A DNA stretch of 64,000 bases from Neoceratodus forsteri (Eukaryota; Chordata; Ceratodontiformes; Ceratodontidae). The position numbers and the translations under genes were made by a program. Below, in pieces: positions 31,882-42,765 of this stretch. The stretch lies in contig CM057459.1 in NCBI GenBank assembly GCA_016271365.2, forward strand, positions 487,085,501 to 487,149,500, in the 5' to 3' direction. Below the pieces are notes generated by a model. It was not told the DNA's origin. It saw only the letters and a list, made by a program, of their open reading frames with translations, and searched no databases. Positions within the stretch are counted from its first letter, which is position 1. Every line of letters begins with the position of its first letter.

Positions 31882-33560
31882 TAAGGCAGTATTATTTTCA
31901 CGATTTTTTTACCAACATTTCACGGTGCCTGCACTGTGAAATTCCAATATTTCACAGAAATGAATCAATGCAGAAACGAGTAGTTGAAATGTAAAAAAAA
32001 ATAAGTTTTAATTACTTTATCTTGTTTTGGATATTAAAAACATAATTTAGACATTGAAACTGTATGGTTTTCATATGTGCAAAATCAGCTAAATCAGTTT
32101 TGCTGCAACAGTGAATACACTTTTAAGTTCTTCGCTTTGATGCTGCATCTGTTAACTGTCAGCATGGACCCATATCGGGAGAACGAACGCTCCACACTAG
32201 CACTGTGTACTGGGATGGACAGGGACAGACGGCAACTCAGGGCAATATTACTCAAATTCGGGAATCTGTCCTGATTTGAAATCCAGAACTATACAATACC
32301 TTTTTCCCCTTTGCAGAGTTGATTGCACTGGATGTCCTTTATATACGAACAAAGTTCAGCTCTTGCTTACAGATTCTCCTCGAATGTCGGGATACTGGTG
32401 CATATCTCTTCCTCGGACGCTGCCATGGTCGACAGGCGGGTGGGGTCTAATATGGGGACTGCTGCAAAGAATTTTGCAGCCGATTGATGAAACCTGCCCT
32501 TGCCTGCCATGTAGTTTTGAATTTTTAGGGCACATGCTGACATAGTATTTTTTGTTGTAGTATATGTACTGCTTTCAGATTTCACTTCTAAAAATGTAGC
32601 AAAGTCCAGCAAATCATCAAAAACGATGTGAGATTTTATCTCGTCACCTTCGTATTTCTGCAGCATCTGCACCAAAGGGGGGGGCATTGACAGCAACTTC
32701 TTTTATTTCGAACACCACCGACTGAGTTGATGCTAAATTAATTACCTCTGAACAAGCAGTGCTTTTATCTTTAAAAAACTCACTAGTGTGTGCAACGGTA
32801 TGTTAGCGACTGTAAAAGCTTCCACTAATGAAAAAAGAGCTGCCTTTCGGGTTTCTGGATGAGCTGATTTTGTGCTAAAAAGTTCACGTACCATCACTTG
32901 CTTTTCTACAGAGGCAGAGGCTTTTGCTTCCAGCTTTCTTTTTTTTGCCAGGTGGACTGAGGCTTCTAGATGTCGGTCACAGGATGCCTTCCGCTTGTGG
33001 TCTACAGCTATATTGCAAGTAGAGCAAAACATGATCTGACCAGAGACATGAAAGGTACTCTTTTCGTACTGTGTTAACCTCTGATTAGCAAGCACATTGC
33101 CAGTTTTAGAAGCAGGTGAAGGTTTGTTTGGCACAGACATTCTGTAAGTTGAGGAGCACTCAGCAGTGTGCGGTTCAGTGTCTGGTGTGAATTGCATTAG
33201 TAGCAGGTGGTGATTTAATACTTGTTCATCAGGTGAATGAGCCATCAACGAGTATGTGGACCACAGTGATTTTTTTTAATTACCTACAAATTACAAGATA
33301 ACAGATAAAGGGCACATAATCACTTTAACTGGTCTCATTTAATTGACAGCTAATGGACAGTTTTTCTGGCAGACAGATTAACTAGCAGAAGTAGCTAGAT
33401 TTACTACTAGTTACTCAATGGAGGCATATTTAAAACAAAATAATTTAGTACATTTCGTACATTTCATGCTACCTTTTCAGAAACCGGGAATTACACAGAC
33501 GACTGCCAGTTTCACGGATATCATGAATTCCGTGCGCTCTGCGATTTATTTACTGCCTTA
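31882..33560 (-). mobile_element. hAT element with a broken zinc-finger gene (hAT-2)
   Basis: The terminal inverted repeats begin TAAGGCAGTA at both ends (31882 and, inverted, 33560). The two flanking 8-mers are identical (ATCATGAC), the signature of hAT transposition. The element is 1679 bp and carries a minus-strand coding region. The identical flanks, compared with the diverged ones of hAT-1, are consistent with a more recent insertion. Confidence 0.9.
32367..33248 (-). pseudogene. hAT-2 zinc-finger/CGGBP1-like transposase remnant
   Basis: Frame 33248-32742 (168 aa) holds a zinc-finger block FCSTCNIAVDHKRKASCDRH (about residues 74-93) and then HLAKKRKLEAK, closely like the single finger of CGGBP1 and related hAT transposases. 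The C-terminal part reads VEAFTVANIPLHTLVSF. One extra base near 32780 shifts the frame. The continuation at 32696-32367 includes VFDDLLDFATFLEV, KGRFHQSAAKFFAAVPILDP and STMAASEEEICTSIPTFEEN. This resembles the C-terminal dimerisation side of hAT enzymes without the catalytic core, so the copy looks like an internal-deletion derivative. It could bind DNA but not cut it. CGGBP1 itself is known to descend from a hAT transposase; whether this lineage is close to it needs a tree. Confidence 0.65.
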
Positions 33561-33568
33561 ATCATGAC
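33561..33568 (+). repeat. 8-bp target-site duplication, copy 3 of 3
   Basis: ATCATGAC is identical to 31874-31881 and marks the right edge of hAT-2. Confidence 0.9.
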
Positions 33569-34340
33569 ACACTGGGCACATTTCCCCAATTTTTTTTCCA
33601 AGCCCTGTCAATCTTCTTCATGTCCAAGTCATCCTCCCCTTGCTGGTGTGCAGCAGCAGGCCACACTCAGCATGACTTCCATGGATGCTGTGCAGCACAC
33701 TGCAGTGAGCCGAAAACTCAAAATGATGTGTGGCTTATATGGCAAGAACTGAAAGCACGCTTTATTTCCAGCAGCACTGGCAGGATTGTAGGGAAGGCCA
33801 TTGAGGAGGGGTCATTTACTTGTATGCCATGCTTAGCCCACTGCCTGACTTTAATGGTCCAGGATTACCTGAAGAGCGGTAATGGCATTGACACCATGCT
33901 GACCATGGCCCACCACCAGTGTAGATATTTTAGTCATTCCATGAAGGCCCAAAACAAACTTAAAAACCTCCAAGTAAAAAAAATTAAAACATTTCACAGT
34001 ACCGGCTAAGGCAGGATGTGGCCACACACTGGAATTCCACATTATATATGTCTTCTTAACAGACTTCACTATGCTGAATAAGGATCAGTGGTGCCTGATG
34101 GACACCCTGACACAAATTTTACAACCTTCTTCAGCATCCTTATCAAGCTGTTGGTGTTGCAAATGCTTGTATCAGCCAAGCAATACCACTGATTTGTGTG
34201 CCACGGCAGGTACTACCGAACATCTAATGACCAGCAGCTGTTACTTGTTTCTTAGATCTCAGCCATGGTGAGGAATGCCTTTGACCAGCTGAAAAGTATA
34301 GCAGGGTTGCATCCCTACCTTGACCTGGATGATCTCTTAA
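33569..34340 (+). pseudogene. hAT transposase, C-terminal part (hAT-3)
   Basis: This is the continuation of the protein broken at 30350. In order: THWAHFP next to the junction; IVGKAIEEGSFTCMPCLAHC then LTLMVQDYL near 33790-33870, the hAT C-x2-C/H region; and RLRQDVATHWNSTLYM at 34003-34050, which matches the DVxTRWNSTxxM block of the family with His in place of Arg. After a stop, NAFDQLKSIAGLHPYLDLDD follows near 34275-34330. Multiple stops and frame changes make it inactive. The right end of the element is not resolved; L2 sequence begins by about 34345. Confidence 0.75.
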
Positions 34341-34344
34341 CACT

Positions 34345-34807
34345 GGGGTGTGCCTTTTCATTTCTCATCTTGATTACTGTATTGTGTTCTACAGGGCCTT
34401 ACTGTTGATTAGATCTGCTATCTTCAGCTTGTACAAAATGCAGCAGCCAGATTAGTGACATCAGCTAGAAGGAGTGATCATATTTACTCTTGTTCTGCTT
34501 TCTTTTCACTGACTGGTGGCTAGATGGCAGACTGACCTCAAAATCATTCTACTGACCTGTTGTATAAGGCTGTCAGTTGACTGGGACTGATATAATTTAG
34601 GGACCTTCTGGCAACCCTCTTGATATCTGTGTGTTACAGTCTTCAAGTATAGGGTTGTTGGTTCTTCCAAAGTCAAGACTGAAGCCAGCTGGGAACAGAG
34701 TTTTTCTTGTTATTATCCCTCTTTTATGGAACACCCTCCTCCCGTGGAGCTCCCTTCCCTGCTCCTGAATGCCACGTCGCTGTAAAGGCCGTCCTTATCT
34801 ATTGACT
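34345..34807 (+). pseudogene. L2-type LINE C-terminal fragment (L2-C)
   Basis: A plus-strand L2 remnant. In broken frames it reads SHLDYCIVFYRALL, ICYLQLVQNAAARLVTSARR, then DLLYKAV and a tail with SLFYGTPSSRGAPFPAPE. It is the same part of L2 as 11895-12281 but in the opposite orientation and much more decayed. Confidence 0.75.
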
Positions 34808-35149
34808 TTTATTTTATTTTATTAATTAATTTTGGTAACTGGGTAAACCCACTGAGACCATGACAGTCCCTTTTTTAGGGGTGACCTGGGGTTAATTGCA
34901 GGCAAGACAATCCATAAAGTTACACAAGTGTAGGTTGGCATTTCGTAAGTTAGTACAGTTTTCAGCAGACAGTAGAGCAGTGAGCACAGAACGGTGTACA
35001 TCAGACCATTGCAGTGTATATAACACAAATTATAGTTTATAGTTTGACAAATTTCAACTCTCAGCATAGGTTAACAATTAGGTTATATTCGTGGTTACAG
35101 ACAAAAGGTTGTAGTAGGAAAATACAGGTTGCAGAAGAGGGTACAGTAG

Positions 35150-36650
35150 TCAACGGTAGTAAGTGCATTGGTTATGCTCTAACAGATGAGCCTTTAGCCC
35201 CTTTTTGAACCCCCCCCCAAGGGAATTACAAGACTGTACATTTGCTGGGAGAGCATTCCAGAGGGGTGGGAAGCTGGCTGACAACAACTTATGTCCCTGG
35301 AATGATCTGACTTTAGGGACAGTGAGGAGCTGCCGGCTCGAGGATCTAAGGATCCTGCTGTTTTGTTTTGCAGATAAAATATTAGCTAGGTCAGGTGGTT
35401 CATAGTTCAACCTTAGCTTGTAGGCAAAGCATAAAGATGGGTACTCAAGATGCTCTTTCAGTGGAGGCCAAGACAGGGCTTGGAGCACCTGGCAGTGGTG
35501 CTCCATTGGCTGAGCCCCTAAGGTGAACTGGCACACCTTGTGATAAAGGGTACTACATTTTTGCATTTCCCCACCTTTTACTGTGAGTAACATTGGTGAC
35601 CCATACAGCAGGGTGGGTAGTAGGGTTCTGGTTACAATCCTTAGCTGGGAATCCTCTGTGAGGAAAGGGCTAAGGTGGTATAGTAGCCCCAGCTTCTGAT
35701 TCAGTGCCTTAGTCAGCAGTTCGATGTGTGTCTTGAAAGTGCAATTTTTGTCTCAGGTAATGCCTAAGTACTTTATTGTATCTACTACCTCAATCTCTGT
35801 GCCATTTAAGAGGCTTGGAGTTAGAAGTGATGCTCTGTCTGGCCCCAGGCTTGTTGGGTCAAATAGAATAGCCTTAGTTTTTTTTACTATTGAGCCCTAG
35901 TCTGTTGCTGGCTAGCCAACTCTTGAGGAGTTGCAGGTCACTTGTCAGAGAAGTGTCCAAGAAGCTGAGGTCCTTGGAGGACCTGTAGAGCACTGCATCA
36001 TCTGCATATAGGAGTATGTTCACCTCACCACAGTGATTTGGCATGTCATTTATGAAAATAGAGACTAGTAAGGGCCCCAGGATGGACCCCTTGGGAACCC
36101 CATTGAGACTTTGGCCTTTTTCAGATTGTGCACCTTGCTATCTGACAAATTGGGATCTGCCCTGAAGGTAGTCTGTAAAATACCATACTGTCAGACAGTC
36201 TAGGCCTATGAGTTTGAGTTTTGATAGCAGTAACTGGTGATCCACCAGGTCGAAGGCCTTGGTGAGGTCTATGAAGACAGATCCAGTAAACCGGCCTTTG
36301 TCGACAGCTGCGAAGAGGTGATCGGTGAGGCAGACAAGTGCAGTGTTCGTGCCATGGTTTTTCCTAAAACCATGTTGTCTGGGTGAAAATATGCTGTTCC
36401 TCTCAATACACTCTGTTAGTTGGTTATAGATAGCCCTCTCCAGTACCTTACTTAGGATGGAGAGGCTCAATATGGAACAATAGTTTTCTACATGTTCCTG
36501 TGATCCCCCTTTATGGATTGGCGTGACCAGGGCAACTTTCCAGAGTGTTAGAACTTTCTCTTCAAGAAGGAATCTGTTGAGCAGCCATGAGGCAGGAGCA
36601 GCAATGACAGGGACTGCAATCTTGAGCAGTCTTGGTTCCAGCTTATCGTG
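35150..36650 (-). pseudogene. LINE-Y reverse transcriptase
   Basis: Frame 36470-36138 holds SILSKVLERAIYNQL, RQHGFRKNHGTNTALVCLTD and VFIDLTKAFDLVDHQLLLSK. Downstream, in other frames, come GVPKGSILGPLLVSIFIND (about 36105-36050) and the catalytic LLYADDAVLYRS near 36010, with both aspartates kept. LGLNSKKN and the C-terminal block in 35593-35150 follow, with HCQVLQALSWPPLKEHLEY and FPPLWNALPANVQ. In related LINEs this protein copies the element RNA at the nicked target. Several frameshifts separate the blocks, so the copy is inactive although the catalytic box survives. Confidence 0.75.
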
Positions 36651-37803
36651 CCCAGCTGAGCCATGGGGTTTTATGTTTATGAGTAGTTTTAGGACCTCTT
36701 TTTAGACAACAACTTGAAGTAGACGGTAGGGGAGGGGGGAGTGTTATTAGAATTGGGTTGGGATGGTAGGGAGCCCCTGTAAGATGGGTCTTGAACTTAT
36801 TTACATCTGTGAAAAAGGAGTTGATTGTGTTGGTGGCATTTTCAGGGTTCTCTAGGTGGGCACAGTTAGCTATTATAGCACAGTCACCCTGGGCGGGACT
36901 ACCCTTGATGTGGGTGTTATTGACTGGTGACCAGAATTTTCTAGAGTCGAAGAGATTTATTTTCTGTAGATCTCTGATGTATGTTTTTTTTTTTTTTTGC
37001 AGATTTCAGCTTTCTTTTACATTTATTTCATAACTCCCTGTAGTCCTGCCAGGCCTTGAGTTGAGGGGAGGTTTTAAAGTTCCCCCAGGCCTTGTCTCTC
37101 TCTCTCTCTCTTTGATGAGTTGTTTCAGACCCTGGGATAGCCACCTAGCATCCTGACCTTTTACCCTGATCTTTTTCAGTGGAGCATGCATATTAGCTGC
37201 AAATAGGAAGTTATTTATGAAGAATTTAAGTACGACATCTGGGTTTGTGGCTGTTTTGATGTAGGTTCAATTTACCTCAGATAATGGGTCTAGAAAGGAT
37301 CCTGTGACAAAGTTAGAGAAGTTCTGAGCCCAGAGTATTCTGGGTGGGGGGGCTTCAAAATTATTTCTCCATACTGTGAACACTGATGAGTGGTCACCTA
37401 AGGCATCGGCAAAAGTACCTGCCAGTCTAATGCTATCTGGCTTTGATGCCAGAATCCAGTCTAGTGTAGAGTGGTTTCCTGTTTTGGTGTTCAGTCTGGT
37501 GTGGTCTTGAATTAAGTGAGTTAGATCGGCTTATAGTAGTAGGTTCTTTAATTCTCCATTTGTTTGGGGCCCCCAATGGATATTAAAATCACACATTATC
37601 ACCTTCTCCCCCTGGGGGAAGTCGGGCAGCACGTGAGAAGTGAGTTTAGGGCCATGTCAGCTGCTCTGGAGGGTTATAGACACATTCGATTGTCAGGGGT
37701 GTGGCGCCTCCCAACAACAGAGTTGCGAATACAGTTTCACAGCTGGTGTTGTTTAGGGCAGGGGTTGTCACCTTGGAAGCAGTAAGGGAGGATCTAACTT
37801 AGA

Positions 37804-38091
37804 TCAGGACAACTCCTCTTTTTTGCCCATTCTATCCTGCCTGAATATCTTGAAACCTTTTAGCTCAATCTCATGGTCTAGTACATGTGGTTTGAACCAG
37901 GTTTCTGAGATAGTAACTACGTCAGGGGAGTAAAGATTCACCCAGGCTTCCAGTTCCTGAATCTTTAGGCTCAGGATATTGATGTTCATATGGGTTATTC
38001 TTAACCCTTCGGAACTGACCCAGGTGGGCTGGGTGGAGGAGGCAATGCATACTTTTTTGGGGCATTCCACAGGCCCCACCCAGACCGTCAA
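37804..38091 (-). pseudogene. LINE-Y APE-type endonuclease, N-terminal part
   Basis: The frame contains LRITHMNINILSLKIQEL, then YSPDVVTISETWFKPHVLD and IFRQDRMGKKEEL. HMNIN and SETW are the first two conserved blocks of the APE-type nuclease, the latter carrying the metal-binding Glu. The frame breaks shortly after RQDR where GGG would follow. The remaining nuclease blocks (37800-37200) are decayed. Confidence 0.7.
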
Positions 38092-38270
38092 TCTACCTCC
38101 TTGCTTGCCTCTTCTGATCTTCTAGCTGTCCCCTCCAGCCAAGGCAGTAAAGACACAGAACTGTCTGTTTCCACTCCTGATATACCCTTCCTAACCTGCC
38201 CTCTGCTTCCACCTTTAGGCATCCAGCAGGGATTAACCCCCAGAGCACTAATAAAGTCCTAAGCTCTGGG

Positions 38271-38840
38271 GGGTAAGAGATAGAAAGGGGGCCCTAGTGG
38301 GAGCATAAGCCCCTCCGTAGAGAGGGAGCTTACAGATGCATGCAACCTCTTTTGACTAACAAGATAGAAGCAAAGTCAGTGAGGCATTTGGTCTAGGAAG
38401 TGTAAAGAAATCACACAAAGCGGAATACAATGGGGACAGGAAGCAAATGATGACTTTATCACCAGTGAAGCTGAGACTGGGGAATTTAATTAACTGCAAC
38501 AATTTTAGGCAGGCAGTCTAGCCCAGAACTTGAGAGAGGCAGACAGAGAGAGAGACAATTTACTGCATCTATAGCTGAGTTGTTTACCCTTTGTGTAACA
38601 GTAAGGAGTCCTGTATCTTCTTTCTACCTGAATAAATAGCTCTCATTTAATTATACATCACAGGAGCATTCCTGACCAATCGCAGTCCTCTCTTCAGTTG
38701 CGCATGAGGTACGTAATATCATAAGATTACCTCAAGTGCTGAAACACTGTAACGGTCTTCTTGCTGACCTCTCGTGCCATCAGCATTTTAAATATAACAA
38801 AGACTTTTATATTTAATACAGTTAGTGATCTGTAATGATT
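38271..38840. other. Unassigned DNA
   Basis: No gene seen. A segment near 38570-38690 (TACCTGAATAAATAGCTCTC, with a later CCAAT at about 38677) could be LTR-like, but no ends are visible. Confidence 0.3.
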
Positions 38841-39000
38841 TTATGAGTCCATTTGGAGGGCTTCTTATGGATCTAAGTGCATCACCTCTTGCATCCTTAG
38901 GACCACAAAACTGCTCACCTTCGGTTCACAGTAGTTTGGTCCTAAGAACACACAAGATGCACTGTTATATCCATAAGTGTCCCTTGAAATGGACCCATAA
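38841..39000. repeat. 160-bp near-perfect hairpin (foldback MITE)
   Basis: The left arm reads TTATGAGTCCATTTGGAGGG, CTTATGGAT, GTGCATC, CTTAGGACCA. The right arm is its complement (inverted: TTATGGGTCCATTTCAAGGG, CTTATGGAT, GTGCATC, CTTAGGACCA). The loop is only about 20-30 bases near 38920. The size and structure suit a small foldback MITE, or the hairpin of a transposon-derived small RNA precursor. No target-site duplication is clear. Confidence 0.7.
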
Positions 39001-39040
39001 ACCTATGTAAGAAAGCTATGAGTGTACATTATTTTCATCT

Positions 39041-40859
39041 GTAAGAAACACTGGAACGTAGAAAAATAGATGATAACTGCAGAAAAAGACCTATTGTCCA
39101 TCCAGTCTGCACATATTATCCTATCATACTCCGGGATCTATTGTCTCTGTTGAGTCCTCGCTTATACTATTCCTCCTTTTATTATTGTTCCTATCCAGTC
39201 ATGTTTAAAACCATTTATGGTTTTGGCACCCACCACCTCTTTTGGCAGACCATTCCATGGCTCAGCTACTCTTTCTGTAAAAATATCCTTCCTCACATCC
39301 TTTTTAAATCTTTCCCCCATTAACCTCCACGCTTGTCTCCTTGTCCTATCTTCTCTATTCCTTGTAAATAGCTCATCACTGTCCACCTTGTTAAGTCAAG
39401 AATGTGAAGGTCTGTATGATATCTTTCCTTCTCTTCTGATTTTTAGTGAATACATGTTCAGTGCGTTTAGCCAATCCTTGTAGGATATGCGCTCCTGGCC
39501 TGAATAATTTTGGTCATCCTATGTTGTACCTTTTTAACCTGTCCCTGTCCTTTTGTAGGTTGGGACCCCAGAACTGGGCACAGTACTAACATGTGGCTCA
39601 CTAGACAACTATATAGTGATAACAGAATTCTTGCTTTCTACTGTTGAACTCTGTCCCAATGCACCCAAGTATCCAGTTAGCCTACCTGAAGGCCTTGTTA
39701 CATTGGTTGGTTTAAGTGAGTCACTAATTGTGACTCTTAGGTCTCTTTCCTTTGATGTTGAGTACAGCGTAACCCTAGCCCCATCAGATACTCTGTTCTG
39801 GTGTTTTTGTGCCCTAGGTGCATAACTGCAGTTTTTGCCATTGAATTTCAGCTGCTAGATTTTGGACCAATTTTCCAATTTTCCAGCCTTTACAGGTCTC
39901 AACAACTCCCTTATCCCCTCCACACTGTCAATCCTACCCCAGAGCGTAGTGTCATCTGTGAATAGACACAGCGTGCTCTGGATTCCCTCCCCCATGTCAC
40001 TGATGGACATATTGAGGAGGACTGGGCCCAGAATAGATCCCCGTGATACTCTTCTAGTACCCTTTCTTTCCCCTAATCTGACCTCATTCACCACAACTCT
40101 CTGCTGCCTCCCCTCCAACCAACTCCTTACCCTCCTTACTATTTCCTGAGCTGTTCCCAGATCCCTCTTCTTCTTCAGCAGCCTTTGATGTGGCACCAAA
40201 TCGACTGCCTTGCTGAAGTCAAAGTAGAATAAATCTACCGCATGGCCCTTATCAACTACCTTGGTTACCCAGTCAAAGAATATTGTCTGGTTGGTCTAAG
40301 ACATATCCATGCTGCTTTTATCCTGAAGTCTGTTTTTCTCCAAGTATTCCACTAAATCTTCTTTGACTAGTGACTCCATCCATTTTCCTGCCACAGAGGT
40401 AAGATGGATGAGTCTATAGCTTCCTGACTGCTCCTTATTGCCTCCCTTGTGCAGCAGAACCACATTCGCCATCCTCTAGTCCCTTGGAACCACCCTTTGC
40501 TGTGTACTATATGGATATTTAATAGCCTTGACAGGGACTGAGCTAACACCAATACCAGTTCCTTTAGTACCCTTGGATGTATCCCATCCAGAGGCAAGGT
40601 CTTGTTTAATTTTGGGGCTATGAGTCCCTCTTCCACTCTTTCATCAGTAAATCCCCTCAGTTTCATTTTTTAGACTCCTTAATCAGCTGTCGCTATGCAA
40701 GGGCCCACTATTCTCCCTAGTGAAAACTGAGTAGAAGTACTCATTTAACACAGTTGTTTTCTGCCCACTCTCCTCTGTTACCCTGCCCTCTTCCATTAGT
40801 TTAACAATTCCCCTCCCATTGTTCTTTTTTCTCCTATATATCTAAATAATGGTTTCACC
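39041..40859 (-). pseudogene. CR1 retrotransposon, 3' part (CR1-D, outermost host)
   Basis: A minus-strand CR1 of another subfamily, with its 3' end near 39041-39075 (AACGTAGAAAAATAG). Frames from 3' to 5' are: the C-terminal tail 39386-39162 (RKDIFTERVAEPWNGLPKEV); the palm 40199-39855 with VSRGSILGPVLLNMSISD and the catalytic box LFTDDTTLWG, where FADD has become FTDD; and the fingers 40666-40367 with DGIHPRVLKELV. Near 40850-40680 the complementary strand reads LNEYF and KPLFRYI, the linker before the polymerase. A plus-strand LINE interrupts it at about 40860, and it resumes at 42246. Confidence 0.8.
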
Positions 40860-42245
40860 CTCTACAATTGTTTTCTCTGTACATCAATGACTTAGATGCT
40901 AACATATCTACGTCCAATCTGCACTTTTTTGCAGATGATACTGTGTTGTATACTTCTGGCTCATCGTTATCTGAAGTCAAGGGAGTGCTTCAAGCGGACT
41001 TCGCACAACTTGAGCATAATCTAATAAAGGCAAAGCTTCTGCTCAATGCTAAGAAGACTAAAGCGATGATATTCTCCCGCAGTGCTGTCTCAGGCCCCCC
41101 CAATACTCTTGCCCAAGACTTCATTGTCACCACGCTAAACGAGCCTCTGGAAGTTGTAACCAAATTTAAATTTCTAGGTATCTGGATCGACAATAAATTA
41201 TCTTTCAGTGACCACATCGAAGATGTCTCTAGAAGGTTAAAAGCAAGGTTAGGTTTCTTCTACAGAAATAGGCCCCTTTTCCCCCTTGAAACTCGAAACA
41301 AGCTTGTACAGGCCACTTTTCTTCCCCTACTCGACTATGGTGATGTAATCTATTCCTCCACCACTCTTGCAAATCTAAGTAAACTGGACATCCTTTATCA
41401 CCGTCGTTACGGTTCTTTACCAACTCCTTACGTTACGCACCACTGTGACTTATATGCAGCTGTTGGTTGGACATCCCTTACTACTAGACGCCTGCTCCAT
41501 GCTGGGCTATGGACTCTTAAACTGCTCCTGCAGAAAATTGCCAAGCTATCTCTCTTCCCTTATTAGTATCTCACATAGTGCATACTCGTTAAGAAAATCT
41601 GACTTTATTATGCTTGACATACCAAGGACGGACTTCCTTTGGTAAACGTGCTATTGCATATGCCCTTCCCTCCATTTGGAACCAATTACAAACCGTTCTG
41701 AAACTAACAAGCACAGTTTCAATAAACTTCTACAAATCGCTAAGTTCAGCCAAAATAAAAGACACCTGTAACTGTCATTAAGTCTCTTCCTTCCCCATGT
41801 GTGCCATATTTATCCACTGGCAAGGTATAATTGATTTGTCGTATTAACTGCTTTCCCTTCCCCTTCTACTCCTGGCTTTATCTTTGCTTACGCTCCACTG
41901 CTACTCTATCAAATCTCTCCCCCCCCCATATCAGTTGTAGACTGTCGTTTGTTCTAGCTGCCAAATACTGTATGTATTGCACACCAGTCATCATGTTTCA
42001 TTTATCAGTATCGACCTGTAAGTCGCTTCCTATCTCATATCAGTGTTTACCACCTGCGGTCACCCTATGTGGTACCCTTGTATGTATATCCAGCCTGTAT
42101 CATGTAACGTGTATTTCATGTATATACTGTTATTACCTATCTGTGTTTGTACTTTAAGTGTTTATGTCACAGGACCTCCTTGTGAATGAGCTTGCTCAAT
42201 GGAGTTTTTCTGCAATAAACTTGAACTTGAACTTGAACTTGAACA
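40860..42245 (+). mobile_element. LINE inserted in CR1-D (LINE-X, copy 2)
   Basis: A 5'-truncated plus-strand LINE. The frame 40868-41566 (232 aa) encodes the reverse transcriptase palm and thumb: LFSLYINDL, the catalytic LHFFADDTVLYTS with both aspartates, LLLNAKKTKAMIFS, KFLGIWIDNKLSFSDHI and YVTHHCDLYAAVGWTSL. The tail continues in another frame (KSDFIMLDIPRTDF, SIWNQLQTVL). The element ends with GCAATAAACTTGAAC and four TTGAAC repeats (42221-42245). It is the better-preserved relative of the copy at 28380-29595. I place it in the CR1/L2 group without naming the family. Confidence 0.85.
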
Positions 42246-42686
42246 ATATGCACCTGTGCCTTTGAAATCCAGACTGCCCTCTTGGTCTATCTAGTTTGCT
42301 CCTGGTACTCATCCTGGGCCATTCTTCATTACTCAGCTTTTTTTTGTACCTTATAAAGGCTCTTTTCTTAGTACAAAATACCTCTCTGACCCTTTCAGAG
42401 ATTGGTCTCTTATACTTGTTTCTCTTGATAACTGTTCTCTTGCATGTTTTTGTTGCCTCGAGATTGGCCCCTTTTATAAACCCCATCATTCCTCAACTCC
42501 TTTGATGCTGTCTACCTCAGCTAACCTGTCCAGCACAATCTTCCCCATATGGTTGAATTCTGCATTCCTGAAGTCCAGAATGCTAGCCACAGATAAGGGC
42601 TTACAGGTGCTCAGGGCCACCTCTAACAATATAGTATTATGGACACTGTATCCCAGTGGTTCCCTGACAAGTATTTCTCCTACTAC
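42246..42686 (-). pseudogene. CR1-D, linker and nuclease end
   Basis: Continuation of CR1-D after the inserted LINE. The minus-strand frame 42489-42265 reads GANLEATKTCKRTVIKRNKY and SERVREVFCTKKRAFIRYKK, the basic linker between nuclease and polymerase. Upstream, 42686-42500 reads LGYSVHNTILLEVALSTCKP and FRNAEFNHMGKIVLDRL, the end of the nuclease region. CR1-D is then broken at 42686 by the hAT element and resumes at 54467. Confidence 0.8.
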
Positions 42687-42765
42687 TAGGGGTGGGAAAA
42701 TAGCTTATTTCGAATATTCGGTCAAATATTCATGTTTGGGGCCCAAAATATTCAGAAATTTGGTA

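Larger units (their letters stand above)
34808..38270 (-). mobile_element. Long decayed LINE with endonuclease and RT (LINE-Y)
   Basis: A nearly complete minus-strand LINE of the CR1/L2 group. The 3' end is the ATTTT/AATT-rich run near 34808-34835, followed by the 3' UTR. Coding blocks follow in the order expected on the minus strand: endonuclease 38091-37804, linker 37191-37006, reverse transcriptase about 36600-35650, C-terminus 35593-35150. A CT dinucleotide run lies at about 37090-37112. The family is distinct from the CR1 copies here: the finger motif reads SLSILSKVLERAIYNQL. I cannot name it. Confidence 0.75.

Noticed and set aside
37090..37112. CT dinucleotide run as a regulatory GAGA-type site
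   Set aside because: Short simple repeat inside a decayed LINE; nothing indicates regulation.
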